In this document: piece after piece, positions 24,567 through 36,727 of the stretch | How positions within the stretch are numbered: position 1 is the stretch's first letter | Layout of the letters: every line of letters begins with the position of its first letter | Source of the DNA: Myrica gale | Taxonomy: Eukaryota; Streptophyta; Magnoliopsida; Fagales; Myricaceae | DNA: 64,000 nucleotides | Direction: 5' to 3' | Assembly (NCBI GenBank): GCA_963930655.1 | Contig: OZ005617.1 | Span: 18,030,068-18,094,067, forward strand | The notes under the pieces: generated by a model | The model's input: only the letters and a program-made list of their open reading frames with translations | Told to the model about the DNA's origin: nothing | Database searches by the model: none | Made by a program: the position numbers and the translations under genes

Positions 24567-24938
24567 TTAAAGAATAATAATAAATAAATACAATATTAGC
24601 CCGTGGTGGGCCCTTGCTAGCGTTTTGATCTGATCATCGGCCAATGAGAGGCTTGGATCTGCGACTCCTGGAAGTTGTTTGGTGGACGCTGCCGCGATAG
24701 CGACGCCTGTTTGACGAGCCGGCCATATAGATCGTGTTCATACACGTGGTGAGTATCTATTGGACCCCTTCAAAGCGTGTTTGCAATGTCAATTGTCGGC
24801 AGGAAATCTGGAAAAGAGCCGTTTCGTGCTGGAAGAAGATAGTACACCTCGTTGTTTTTTAATGGTCGCAAATACTCTGCCTTAAAAGAAATTCACTTTA
24901 ATTAATTTTTATTTTTTCGGTTTTTCCAACATAATTAA

Positions 24939-25336
24939 GGGAAAAATACAATTTTTTACCCATAAATTACCATAAATTTTACACTTTACACCCTAAAATA
25001 CCAATTTTGATACATTACACCATTTAACTACTAATTTTTGACACTTTGCATCCTTCTTCAAATTTTGAGACTAAAATGACGATAATACCCTTGACTCATT
25101 TTGTATATAGTAAAGATATTGTTGTCAATTTATTAATTTTTAAGGGTATTATTGTCAAATAGAGGGTGCAAAGTGTTTAATATTAGTAGTTAAAGAGTGT
25201 AATGTGTCAAAATTGGTAGTTTAGGGTGTAAAATGACTAACATTGGTAGTTTGAGGGTGCAATGTCTTAAAAATGGTAGTTTGAGGTGCAATGTGTAACT
25301 ACCCTGTAGTTTGTGGGTGAAAAATGTAATTTTCCC
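24939..25336. mobile_element. Mutator-type MITE, 398 bp
   Basis: Inverted ends GGGAAAAATACAATTTTTTA / ATGTAATTTTCCC extend as a long imperfect foldback in which phrases such as GGGTGCAATGT are repeated. Flanked by CATAATTAA (24930-24938) and TATAATTAA (25337-25345), a 9-bp duplication with one mismatch. No coding sequence. Confidence 0.85.
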
Positions 25337-25981
25337 TATAATTAATGGAAAAGTAAAAAGAAGTTTGCTATCGAAAATAGAAAATAATATATAAGCAAAA
25401 GAAGGCGTTACAAGTTGAGTGTCCATAGTTCATATTGAAAGCTACACAGAAGAGGTTCAAATATTTTGCTTTGCTGATTTGCTCACGGATCTTGTATTTG
25501 CAGGTTTGACCTTCCATAGATTAATAAATTGCCGCACGTTATGAATTTTAAATGCTAAAATCGAAGAGAAAGTCCAAGAGAGAGTTCTTGATTAGTTGAG
25601 AGAGAGCTTTCAGACGTCAAATTCTGCGTATGAAATCGTAATCTAGCATTGCGGGTGTAAGTTATTGTGGACGATGATGATGTTTGATTAGCAAACGCAG
25701 CCTTACAGAACGGGGGAAATTTTTTTTTGACTTCGGTGAACACGTTAATCGGAAGCTGCCCATCAATTTTGTCAACAGTAGGCTACCTATCTACCCAATT
25801 TTGATTAAAGAATTTGCAGATCAGGATCTATTAGAGAAGTTATCTACCAAGTTGTTTTGACTGACCATATTGGCTTGTTCCTCTGTTTGTAGCTCCCTAG
25901 TAATTGTTGTAATTGTTTTTGTAAGATAATGATGTGATTATTTTATGCTGAACTTATATGTTCTAATTGGCGAGGAACTTC

Positions 25982-26694
25982 TGTTAAAGTCTCACATTGA
26001 TTAGGGACCATTTAATCTTGTGCTTCATATACTTGTTGGGCCACCTCTTCCCATTGTCAATTGGTATTGGGATGAAACTTAGCATGGTATCAGAGTCAAG
26101 GTCCCAAGTTCGAGGACTGACTCTGCACTCTATCTCAATTTCAATTAAATATTGCACGTGTTGGGCCTCCCAATTAGAGGAGAGTCCAGCCCACACGTGA
26201 GGGGAGTGTAAGAGAATATAATTCAAATAATAAAATCTTCCTCTTCCTATTAGCTTAAGCTTTTGGGATGAGTGATAGATTCACATAATATCAGAGGCAA
26301 GGTCCTGAGTTCGAGACCTGACTCCGCACTCTATCCTAATTTCAATTAAATATTGCACGTGTTGGACCTTCCAATTAAAGGAGAATTCGGCCCACACGTG
26401 AGGGGGAGTGTTAGAAATATAATCCAAATAATAAAATATTCATCTTCCTATCAGCTTAAGCTTTTGGGATGAGTGGTAGATTGACATGGTATCAGCGCCA
26501 AATGTTTCTGATCTTGGCCCACTTGTTTGTGTTCCCTATTTGTTGTCCACGTGCATGGACCATATTCATTCGGCCTGCACGTGAAGGGGAGTGTTAGAGT
26601 CTCACATTGATTAGGGGTCATTTAATCTTGTTCTTTATATACCTGTTGGGTCACCTCTTTCCATAGCCAATTGGTACTGGGATGAAACTCGACA
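25982..26694 (+). mobile_element. Old TRIM LTR retrotransposon
   Basis: Two 103-bp LTRs (25982-26084 and 26592-26694), both starting TGTTA and ending CA. The first is followed at once by a primer-binding site TGGTATCAGAG (26085-26095); a purine tract GAAGGGGAG precedes the second. No coding capacity. The interior holds two to three tandem ~180-bp units with CACACGTGAGGGG. The LTRs differ at over 10% of sites, so the copy is old; flanks ACTTC / AGTTC are a weakened 5-bp duplication. Confidence 0.85.
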
Positions 26695-27833
26695 AGTTCT
26701 CCGTAGAGTAGTACACTGGCCGACTCTGCTATTTGGCTAAGATCGAAGTTCTGGCAAGGATAGAGTAAGAACATCGCAATCACCATGGACCATCATATTT
26801 TCTGTACTGTGCTGTTGAAGGGGACCATTAAGTAATGTTGATTGATGTGAAGTTGTAGGAATTGTCCTCTGAAGTTTTAGCTGCCAAGGAGCTCATCTAC
26901 CATGATTCCCGGCTACTTGTTAAAAAAGCAAGAGATGCTGACATTTTGCTAAATTCACCATAAGAACAGGGCCCTCTTCTGATTTTCATATTTGTAGAAG
27001 TCTACAGGCGAAAGAGAGGAAAAAGAAAGGTATAGTAGAGCCAGGCACTCTTAGGCGTTGGAATATCCATCAAGAGAGGCCTGGAGAAGGGGAGGGAGGC
27101 CAGGCATAGAAAGCTCTGTAAAATGCTCATTCAGTATAAACTGAACAGAAGCTCCGTCCTCTTTGAAGTTTTGAACCGATTCTTTTGGACAATCAAATTG
27201 TGATTTTCCCCACATCAAATCTTGTTTATCGCTTTTGTAAACTCATCAAAAGGTATCGTCTCACCACTTTTGCCGAGTACCAACAGGGAGAAAAACACTC
27301 TGAATCGAGAAGGAAACCATGAAAGGTGATTTGCCAACTCATCGCGCAGTTGACCCCACGAAAAGAAAGCACGATGGCTATTGATGCTTCCATAATCTCC
27401 ACAGGGAATCAAAGTAACAGGATTACCCTTATTGACAGAAATCTGAAAGTCAACTCTCCTGTACACGGAGCTGTTATTCTACAGATCAGATTTTTAGCTT
27501 CGCATTTCTTTAAAAAAGACTTACAGGTGCAGGCAAATAAAGTGCATCACAGTTCAGCCCATGTTCTGCTTAGTTGCCAAGTCCTGACATATCAATTTAA
27601 GCAGGAGATATTCGTATGGATGCGTTTGCAAATTTTAAAAGTAAAATATTTAAGGTTGTAAAAATTGAGAAAATTAGAGTATTATTGAATTTTGTGAAAA
27701 ATAGTAAATAAAATAAAATTTTGTAGGAATTGATGCAAAAAATTTAATACAAATTTATGGAAAAATTGAAAAAGTTGTAGAATTTTATAAAATAAAATTT
27801 ACAATTGCAAAGGGGGTCTACCCTTAAATAATT
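26695..27833. other. Intergenic spacer
   Basis: No gene seen. About 27616-27815 is AT-rich with GGATGCGTTTGC at the left and AAATTTTAC-type blocks, possibly an eroded Tourist-like relative. Confidence 0.45.
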
Positions 27834-28102
27834 GGCTTAAATGCACCTCATGCCCCTGGGGTATGCTGAAAGAGCAAATATGCTCCTGAGTTATGCAAAA
27901 ATGTCAGGTGTCGAGTTGTGATTGGTGCTGACGTGTCTAATTTTGACACGTCAGCATTTACAGTTAGGGCTTCAAACGACACATAACGGAGGGACATATT
28001 TGCTTTTGAAAGTATACCTCGAGGGTATGAAAATGACTTTGCATACCTCATGGGCATATTTGCTCTTTCGACATACCCAGGAACATAGGGTGCATTTAAG
28101 CC
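27834..28102. mobile_element. Mutator-type MITE, 269 bp, perfect 9-bp duplication
   Basis: Ends GGCTTAAATGCACC and CATAGGGTGCATTTAAGCC are inverted, extending inward about 75 bp with mismatches. Flanked on both sides by TAAATAATT (27825-27833 and 28103-28111), an exact 9-bp target duplication. Central palindrome GACGTGTC...GACACGTC. No coding sequence. Confidence 0.9.
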
Positions 28103-28111
28103 TAAATAATT

Positions 28112-28823
28112 AATAGTAGAATACACTAAAAAAGTACCCTGATTCAGCATACGAAGGCATCTGCCTCTTTGCAAGACGTTCCACAACCTTTGCTGCAAAA
28201 GCTGTACTGACAACCTGTTCAATGTACCCTATCCATATATAGGGGCATGTGCTTTGTTTGGATATATAACTACAAATATCAACACTGGTTTACCATTAAA
28301 ACCACTCTGACAAGCTTAGGTAAAAAAAACAACTCTGACGAGAAGGGTAACCAGAAGGCCCGATAGGCAATGCACGAAACAGAGGATTTGTGGGAGCCAC
28401 TCGATGACCATTTCAGCTAAACACTCTTGAGGAACCTGAGATAAGTTATCGCAGTTTTAAGCAGCAATCAGGTTATAGTAGGAAATCTTTTTATCAAGCT
28501 TATCATGTGCTGTTAAACCCCCGAGTTAAACCCGTCACTCCCCACAGGGTGTGGCCAAATAAGTGTAATATGGCATTTTGCGCAGAAAATGTTATTTAAT
28601 TACAATTCCAACCGGAAAAGAGTTTTACAGGAATGCGTAGAACCACAACAAGAACAGAATCACAAACGTGGCGGAAGGCCACCACTTGTCCTAGTGCATC
28701 CCAAAGCCACCACAAAAGCTGACTCGGGGGATCCGTTGCTCGGATTTATTGCCTGTTAACATCTACGGCCAAATCATGACCTGAGCTAAAACAGAGGAAA
28801 TTCATATATATAACACCGATAAT
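28112..28823. other. Spacer and HD-Zip 3' UTR
   Basis: No gene seen. The right part probably includes the 3' UTR of the HD-Zip gene on the minus strand. Confidence 0.5.
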
Positions 28824-29023
28824 TCAGTTGGCCCAGGACCAAAATGCATGCTCTTCAACAGGGAATCCAAAATTACAAGAATTTTCAGGCGGGTCGGAGT
28901 AATCAATATGTTCCAACTTCGGAAAGATGTATGGAGGCAATAGGCTCTTGCTAAAATTGTCCTCCTCATCTTGAGACAAATCCGACTGATCAGGTTCGAA
29001 AACATGCGAGGAATCACCAGGAT

Positions 29024-30347
29024 CTAGCAGGGAGAGTGGACCACATCAGTGTAATGTGGGCTATCTGAATCAAGTATATCACTTCTCACTGAACTAACAT
29101 CGTCATGCTTACAAGCCACAGTCGACACTTTGGACACTTCACCCTCAGAAAGCGATTCAGCAAAAGGCTTTTGCGGCGGTTCCGGGGATAATTGGTTGGT
29201 TTCAGAGAGTTCAAAGCTTCCCATATCTTTCCCTTTGAGCAGGAGCTTATCCGCTAGAAGAACAACCTGCCAAAACATGAACGAAATCCAGTAAGTGTAT
29301 CCAAATTCCAGGATACCAGAAAAGGAAGGGCAGTGAATTGAAGAGCACTATGTTCACCTCAGCTTTCAATTCATCCTTCTCCTTGAGGAGGTTGTCATAG
29401 TTAGCCTTGAGGCCATCATAGTTAGCTTGCAAAGCCTCGTAATCCCTCTCCAGCTGTTTTGTCTTCCATCGAGCTCGGCGGTTCTGAAACCATATGGCAA
29501 CCTGCCGAGGCTGCAAGCCGAGTTCCTTTGAAAGCTGGGTTTTCCTCTCGGGTTCAAGCTTGTTATCCAATTCGAAACTCTTCTCGAGAAACTGGACTTG
29601 GTCCACGGTTAGCCGCCTCTTCTTCTCGGGTTGATGGAAATAGTCGTCCAAGTCCTCGTCTCCGTTGTCTTCGTGCTCATACGAGCGGAAAAAGGGCCTA
29701 TTCGATCCGTTTCCTGCACGCCCATCTTCAAAGCTCACCATGGATCTTGAACCTGAAACAGAACACTCCACAACTAAATTTAGAAGGGGGAAAAACCATC
29801 TTTGACTCAATCAGTAAAGCAAAAATTCTAACCAAAATCTTGAACTGACTAACATTACAGAGAGATACACAAACACATTAGATGTCAAATTATTTGGCTA
29901 CGTGAGAATCTGAGTAAAATTCTCTTCTTGGTTGGCCTTTCTTGTTCACTATGTGAATTGGGGTCTGGTTGTATGAATCCACGACAACGAAACCGGAACA
30001 GAAATTACCTCACACCAAAGGCTTAGCAAAAAGATTACAAAGTCAATCTAATGCTGAATATTGAGCATATAGAGAAACAGGTTTGGTTAATTTACTGATG
30101 GAATGAACCGACTTAAAAAAATCCAAAGCTTCCATAACACCATAACAGTAGCAGTTTGTAAAACAACTGAAATGAAAAGAAAGAAGCGCGCGCGCGAGAG
30201 AGAGAGAGAGAGCATACCAAGGAAAGAAGGGGACGACCCAGAAAGAAAAATAGAATCAAGGGGCTGAGAGGCGCAATAACCCTTCTGATTCTGAAACATA
30301 ACACTCAAACTGGAACCACCACTACCACCGCTATACCCACCTTCCAT
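29024..30347 (-). CDS. HD-Zip class I transcription factor (ATHB6/16-like), C-terminus shortened
   Basis: Nuclear homeodomain-leucine zipper factor that binds CAATNATTG-type sites as a dimer; relatives act in ABA and light responses. Exons on the minus strand: 30347-30218, 29752-29358 and 29266-29024, 255 residues. An acidic stretch ([12 protein letters not shown]) precedes the homeodomain at about residues 86-140 ([19 protein letters not shown]) followed without gap by the zipper ([23 protein letters not shown]) across the second intron. The frame stops soon after [10 protein letters not shown]. The next frame at 29020-28824 continues with the conserved tail of this group ([20 protein letters not shown] ... 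FPVEEHAFWSW), so one base appears to be missing near 29024-29028. Relatives are about 290-310 residues. The DNA-binding part is intact; loss of the tail may alter activity, or the base may be a sequencing error. Intron 1 holds a CG/AG microsatellite (30186-30211). Confidence 0.9.
30186..30211. repeat. CG/AG microsatellite in HD-Zip intron 1
   Basis: Alternating CG then AG dinucleotides immediately beside the first donor site of the HD-Zip gene. Confidence 0.9.
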
Positions 30348-31020
30348 AATATAAACTTCGGACCTGATCAGTTTGTTTTTTCTTTCTCAAGCAAACGTAA
30401 CGGCCAAGATAGGCTGATCCAATGGCCCTTAGTTTCGCGTGACCGATTTAAGACTTATGGCGGAAGAAGCTGGTGATGATGATCTCGGTGATGTGTGAAG
30501 TATGGGAGCACCGGCAGCTCACACCCATCACTCAGAAGAGAAAAAAAAATGGAGGATTTCGATCACGATTGGGGAAGCAAGTGAAAGGGAGTGGAGATGA
30601 AGTGCTTCGCCGCTATTTGGTTGCACTCTCAGCACAGAGAGGGGAAGGGAGTTAAAATTTTCCTCTGGAAGGAGGCCCGAAGGGGGTGTTATACAAGGGG
30701 CTTCAAGGAGAGGGTGGCGAATGGTGCAAGTCTCTAGTTGGTAGTTACTATGTTGCCCCTCCTGGCCAGGCGGAGAAACAAACATATTTTAAGAAAGACG
30801 AAAGTCTTGGATATCGTTGTTCATCACGACAAGTTTTCAATAGAAAAAATGATAACCCACAATTTTTCAATTAAATATTAATTAACTTTTTGAATTACCA
30901 AAATCATCACATCGACCCCATGAAAATGCATCAATTCGCCTCTTTTGTTTTTTTTTCGATCTTAAGTTCATTTGACAGGATAAACATTGTTAAATTTTGA
31001 TAATTTTGAGTTAAATGCAA
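30348..31020. other. HD-Zip 5' region and spacer
   Basis: Upstream region of the minus-strand HD-Zip gene, probably with its 5' UTR and promoter. No certain core promoter motif could be assigned. Confidence 0.4.
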
Positions 31021-31251
31021 GGGATAAATGTAAAATTGATCCATGTGCTATACGCAAAAATCGATTTAGTCTCCGTGATATGAAAATCATAGATTTAGTC
31101 TCTGTCATTTTATTTTCGTTTGTCGTTGGTCCTCCATCAAGGATTGATTTTATCACTTTCTGAAATCACAAGGATTAAATTTATGTTTTTCATATCATGG
31201 GGACTAAATCGATTTTTACTTATAGCACATGGACTGATTTTGCATTTATCC
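31021..31251. mobile_element. Mutator-type MITE, 231 bp, perfect flanking duplication
   Basis: Begins GGGATAAATGTAAAAT and ends TGCATTTATCC with a foldback of about 65 bp (ATCGATTTAGTC / GACTAAATCGAT). Exact flanks TTAAATGCAA at 31011-31020 and 31252-31261. No coding sequence. The copy at 24331-24566 is related. Confidence 0.88.
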
Positions 31252-31639
31252 TTAAATGCAATCATTTTCGTAGTTCGAAACAGTAGTTGATATTTAATTA
31301 AAATTTTGTGAATTACAAGTATTTTTTTCTAAAATAAAATAAATGACATGATTTTTACCACGAGAATAAAATAAATGACATGATCTTGATGTTAGGATCG
31401 AGACTTGATTGATAAGCAATGCACTTTGTATATGTGGCAATACCCGATGGGAACAATAAGAAATCATGTAGACGGATTATTTGGGAACTTATGGTTAAAT
31501 TTTTTCAAATATTTTTTAATTATGAATTAATGCCAATCTTAATAAACTTGATAACTGAAGGCCTTGCTTTTGCAAGCTCACTCACTAACGCTAAAGCCAA
31601 TTATAAATTTTCATGTAGTTGGTTTTAAAATGTTATTTT

Positions 31640-32645
31640 ACTTGTTTAGATTCACGTTTGATTAGTGAAAAATCTAATTTAGACCCTAACAACACTTAGA
31701 GGGAGTAAATGTGTTTTTCCTCTAATTAACAAAATAATAATAATTTTAAAACATGTTCTAAAATTGTTCAGCCTAGATATGCATAATAATTAACACAGTC
31801 AACAAATAGGCAGCGAAAAATTAAATAAACTTCAATCACACAAAGAGACAAGAATTTGGTGACAAAGTGAAAAACCTTTGAAACATCATTCAAAGGAAAA
31901 ACCACTTCGGGCTAGCAGCCAGCTAGAATCCACTAAGAAGAAAATCTTACAAATAATGATTCAGACACGGGCAACCCATGTTGCTTGACTCTGACAACCC
32001 TGATGTAATAATCTAAGCCTCCTTGCTTAGACCCGCTCCGTGTGGCATTCCCCTCAAACCTTTCATGATCTTCTTATGGATTCTTCACCGAACACTCTTG
32101 TTCTTCAGCACTCCTTCAACACCATGAAGGTTACAAAGATATTTGATCGAAGAAGAGAGAAAAACTTGTCAATCTTGAAGCACAAATATTTTGGAGTTTT
32201 TCTCTCAAGGAAGGAGGCACAAGTTTGCTCAATGGAAGCCTCGATAACCTTTAGGATGACCTCCCACGAAACCTAGTTGGGTTTCCTAACATTTCAAAAG
32301 AAAATTTCAAGAATTCAGGGATTTTTGAAATTCTTCGGAAGTCGCTCAAACGCTGGTTCAAACGCTTATGTTTCTGTCTGAAATTTGCACTGAGCACTCG
32401 AGCGCTAGTCAAACATGATGACTCTATATGAGTTTTTTCCAAGGACGCTCGAGCGTTTGTCAAACGCGGGTCAAACGTTATGACTCTGTCTGAATTTTTC
32501 CAAGGGCGCTCGAGCACTGGTTGAACGCTGGTTGAACGTGATGAAGACTTTGGACAGACCATCAACTCTAACTCTTGAAAAAATGTGGGGACTAAAAGTA
32601 CAACTCGATCAAGACATATTTTGACACGAAATTTTGTCAATACAA
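31640..32645. repeat. Dispersed repeat-like region with ~65-bp tandem units
   Basis: Part of this (about 31840-31930: AGAATTTGGTGACAAAG, CATTCAAAGGAAAAACCAC) resembles the block inside SDR copy A near 6820-6910. At about 32390-32545 three tandem units of roughly 65 bp carry GCGCTCGAGC-like cores followed by TCAAACG. Probably part of a transposable element; its class and ends are not clear. Confidence 0.5.
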
Positions 32646-32930
32646 AAATGCATTAACAATTAGAAACTTAAACTCCACCCTTCCCTCTCTAGGAATAATA
32701 CCATATTTGCACAAAAAGAAGAGTACAAAATAAAATAAGGATTATCCATGAAATATAAAATTTTCATGAGAGCAAATAAGAAAAAAATATAATTATCATG
32801 TCAATGAATTTGGAGAACAATTCAGTCCAAAAAAAGATTATGCCACGAATTTAATATTACGGACTATAATTTTAAAATAAATATTCAAGGGTTAAGATTT
32901 TGTCAACGAGGCATGTGAGATAGGGCTGAA

Positions 32931-33255
32931 CAAAATCGGATCGCGAACTGGACCGAATTCGCGGTCTAGTCCGGTCTTGTTTATTTAAATATGATCTGAT
33001 CTGATCTGGTCCGGACCGGATTTATTAATATAAATAAAAAATTATATTTTTTAATTCAAATTATAAATTTAAAAAGTTTAGTTTTAACCTAAATTAAAAC
33101 TCTGCATTTTTATATGTTCTTTCCTCCTTCGAAATTAACCTGATTTTTTAAAAAAAATGAAAAAAAGAAACCGTACTATACCACTTATAAATAAGCACAA
33201 TCCGACAGGATTTTCGATCCTAAAACAGGACCGAATTTCTGGTTGTGTAGTCTTA
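32931..33255. mobile_element. hAT MITE with exact 8-bp duplication
   Basis: 325 bp from TAGGGCTGAACAAAATCGG to a degenerate inverted end ACCGAATTTCTGG...TCTTA. Exact 8-bp flanks ATGTGAGA at 32923-32930 and 33256-33263. Contains GGTCCGGACCGG and a long AT-rich core shared with 36384-36727. Confidence 0.87.
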
Positions 33256-34346
33256 ATGTGAGATAAAATAACTAATAGATTTGATGGTCGAATTACGATC
33301 TTTGTGCTGGCTCTTTAAATTTTTTATATGATATTAAAATTACACCTAATTTTGTCCACCAAATTTATCCAAACGCCGTACGTAGAAGAACTTAAAATTT
33401 TGCTAATTACAAAAAAAAAACACTTCCAATCGTGAGAGCATAGGTAAATCGATTTTCGGTTCTGCCCCAATTTTTAGAGGAAAGAGGAAGGGGGCAAATT
33501 TGGTAAGTTAGGCAGACATTGGAAGGATGTGTCCATGACAACGAGGCAGAGAGAGAAGTGGGGGGAGAGAAAGCAAAGGAATCCTGTCCAATCAGTCGCA
33601 GTCGGAGGTGGAGCGAGGGGGTGTGGCCCAGCGCGGGAATTAACTATTATGGGCGAGTCAGGATGCGACACATTGCGCACCGTTTCTCTGACTCGGTCAC
33701 ACCCCTATGGGCCTCACTCGCCCACCCAGTCCCACCCTCCCACCACTTACCCTGCTCGATTTCCTACACGTCGGGTACGCATTGGGCCACCATAATGTGA
33801 CCGTGGACCCATTCATGCCGCCTCACAAGATTTGTAGTTTTTTTTCACTTATAATAATAACGAGGTATAAATTTATCAAATCAGTCCTATGAGTTGAAAT
33901 TTATCAAGTTTAGCCCCAGAAAATTTTAATTTCACACAAACTACAAGAAAGAAATTTTGTATTTATCTTAATAATAATAATATATATATATTTTTAAATC
34001 AATTTCCAACCTGAGGTCAGCTGAGAGTTGGATTGAGGTATATGATAACTTATCAGTCTTCCCCAATTAGTCAGCAGTATTTGGAGTTTAGTGCTTTCAT
34101 AGAATAAAATTAAAATATGCATAAGGTAGAATGGTTGGAAGAGTTGTGGTTCAATGAAATTGCTCAAGTTTCTTACCCCAAAGAAGATAAAATAACTTAT
34201 CTTTTCACGTTGGACGGCATCATATACCTCAATCCAACTTATCTTTTCACGTTGGAAGATAAAATCATTTTGCATGATTTTTCGTCGGATTTAACACATA
34301 ATTTAGACGGGTTAAAATTGATGATATTCAAAAGTTATGGAACTTA
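33256..34346. other. Intergenic spacer
   Basis: No gene seen. A local inverted repeat pairs GGATTGAGGTATATGAT (about 34032) with ATCATATACCTCAATCC (about 34218), and CTTATCTTTTCACGTTGGA is repeated directly at about 34196 and 34238. Confidence 0.5.
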
Positions 34347-34539
34347 GGCTGTGTTTGCATTATAAAATTTTACACCCCTAAAATTTTAACACAATAAAAT
34401 ACAACACTATAATCTCTCTCTCCTATCAAATCATTATTTTTCACTACAAAAAATATAAAAAATTACCTCTCTTCACTTTCCACTAAACCCAATACCTAAA
34501 ATTTTAACAACACTAAAATTTTACAAAACAAACCCACCC
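34347..34539. mobile_element. Tourist-like MITE, copy 2 (PIF/Harbinger type)
   Basis: 193 bp, ends GGCTGTGTTTG and CAAACCCACCC, flanked by TTA on both sides (34344-34346 and 34540-34542), the target duplication of PIF/Harbinger elements. Shares its body with 10218-10412 (opposite orientation) and 53191-53383. Confidence 0.85.
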
Positions 34540-35050
34540 TTAAATCGCCAAATTGAAACTTAATGGGCTATTTGATTTTTGGCCAAACTTATGGGGCTAA
34601 CTATGAGTTTACGCCTATATATTATATATTCATAATATAATTACAACCTTCTGAATTTAAGTTTTTTAGCCGTCCTATCTGGCTAGCTTGGCCCACTTGA
34701 TTAGATACGTACGTCAAACTAATATATGCACGCCAAATCTTAGAGGGAATCTAATTCAATTTATTTTGATAAGGTTTGAAATTAAGAAAGAAGGTTAATT
34801 GTGACATCACCGTTCACCTTGATGTTATCAGCTGCATAGTGTTAATATTGTCATCACGATGAAGTAAACTATTTCTGACTTAGAACTCCGGAAAAAAAAA
34901 CAAAAAATTGTGCACTAGAACTCCGAAAGGTCTCTTTTGGTGTAGGTGAATCTGTGAGGTCCAGTGTTTACCAGCCCTTTTAAGTGTGTCCATTTCGATG
35001 AGCATGTTGGGTTGAGTTTCGATAAAAATAAAATAAAAATAAAATAAAGG
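34540..35050. other. Intergenic spacer
   Basis: AT-rich; no gene or clear repeat seen. Confidence 0.5.
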
Positions 35051-35468
35051 ATCAAGTTATAGTTATAGTTAGCTTTATAAATATGAGCAAAAATAAAAAT
35101 TAGTCCCATAACTTTCAAAAATAAAAATCATGCAAATGACCAAATTGCTCCTCTAAAGCTAAATTTTAAAAAGAAAAAATAGAAAATTAAGAAATAAATT
35201 AAAAATAATTATATTATTGAAATATATCTTTAATAGTTTTATTTAAAAAATATTTTTTAATATCATTTTTAATTTTAATGATTTTTTTAATAATTTTATC
35301 TTGGAGTGTCATTTTCATACTATATTTGTCTCATTTAACGTCTGATTTGGACGAAGGGCATGAATTAATGAGTTTAAAAAGTTAAGACCTTAAATAGTTG
35401 TTTTGAAAGTTTCGAGACTAACTTTGTTTTTGCTCATACTTATAACTTATGAGACTAACTATGACTTA
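35051..35468. mobile_element. Foldback MITE, about 418 bp
   Basis: Left and right ~80 bp are imperfect inverted copies (ATGAGCAAAAATAAAAATTA with ACTTTCAAAA against their complements at about 35395-35465). The centre is very AT-rich. Exact ends and target duplication are not resolved. Confidence 0.6.
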
Positions 35469-36383
35469 AAAAAAATCTAGAAAGATAGGAGAGTATAGTG
35501 TGCATGTGGGTTTGGCCGTCTTCTGTTTGTAGCACTTTCGATGTATGAACGACAATGGTCCAAAGCCACAAGGACAAAGGTCGCCCTCTTTATTGGATCA
35601 ATTCGAATGGAGGGATCTGTTCACTTACCCATCGAAACAGTGCGTAGTTGTCATGCCACACTGGTTTATTTGTCCTTATCTATTATCTAGGCGTCCAAGC
35701 TCCTCCACCTCACCTTAGCTCCATTTTGGCACCGGGAATTCCTCTTTTCTGCCTCAACGTGAAAATCGAACATCAAATTCTAACCACAAAACAATGCGAC
35801 ATTAGCACTTTCTAGAAAAATGGTGGAAGACGCTGTTTCCTCCCTCTATCGCAGCTAATGAGTTTTTGGATCTTGCTTTTGCTTGCACTGGTCAGCTCCA
35901 ATGAGCTGCCATTTATTAGTTGCCAGTGCCTGCTGCAATTGGGCAACCCAAGTGAGACATTTAACCTTTCTTGGTAGCTTTCGCCCTTGAGAATGCTATT
36001 TGCACCGACCAAACTCTCTCGTGACCAGATACATACACATACACTAGTTGAAGCCTAAAAAATCTCAAACCGCCCACCCGAACCTTTTTATTGTCTACAT
36101 TGACTTAGAAAGCGACCATATAACTTATAAGGTCAAGTTCCAGTAGGCACCCCTAAAGCTGGTTGGTCTATTTAGTATTGAATCTCCTTTACACATAACT
36201 TATCTTAGGTAACTTGATTGTTAGGGTGCACTAGAACTGTCTAGATAAGATGCATGGTTTCAAGTTTGATACCCAGATCAGATGACTTAAGTGGGAGGCC
36301 CTAGGGTGTCGCACTAGTTTTCTCAGGATTTAACTGTGTTAGGTGAGCTCACTATAGATTTGCCTTACTAGGGGCATCTCTGC
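35469..36383. other. Intergenic spacer
   Basis: No gene or assignable repeat seen. Confidence 0.5.
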
Positions 36384-36727
36384 TAGGGGTGAACACAACC
36401 GGACCGCAGACCGAACCGGACCGGATTTGCGGTCCGGTCTGGTCCTCCTTTTTAATAAATGCGGTCCGGACCGGACCGCATTTATTAAAAAAATAAAAAA
36501 TATTTTTTTATAATTTTTAATACAAATTATAAACATAAAACGTTTAATTTTAATCTAAACTAAAACTTAACATTTTTATATACACTTCCCCTTTGAAATT
36601 AACCTAAAAAATTTTTTGAAAAAATTTTTAAAAAATAAAAAATTGAAAAAAAATTAAAACCGGTCCGGACCTTTAATATACTAGGACCGGAATGCGGTCC
36701 GGACCGCATTCCGATTTTTCAGCCCTA
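36384..36727. mobile_element. hAT MITE, second copy of the TAGGG family
   Basis: 344 bp from TAGGGGTGAACACAACCGG to GATTTTTCAGCCCTA, with nested palindromes of GGTCCGGACCGG at both ends. Flanked by ATCTCTGC (36376-36383) and ATTTCTGC (36728-36735), 8 bp with one mismatch. Same family as 32931-33255. Confidence 0.87.

Noticed and set aside
27215-27466. 83-codon minus-strand frame
   Set aside because: Starts and stops do not fit splice signals and no homology could be recognised.
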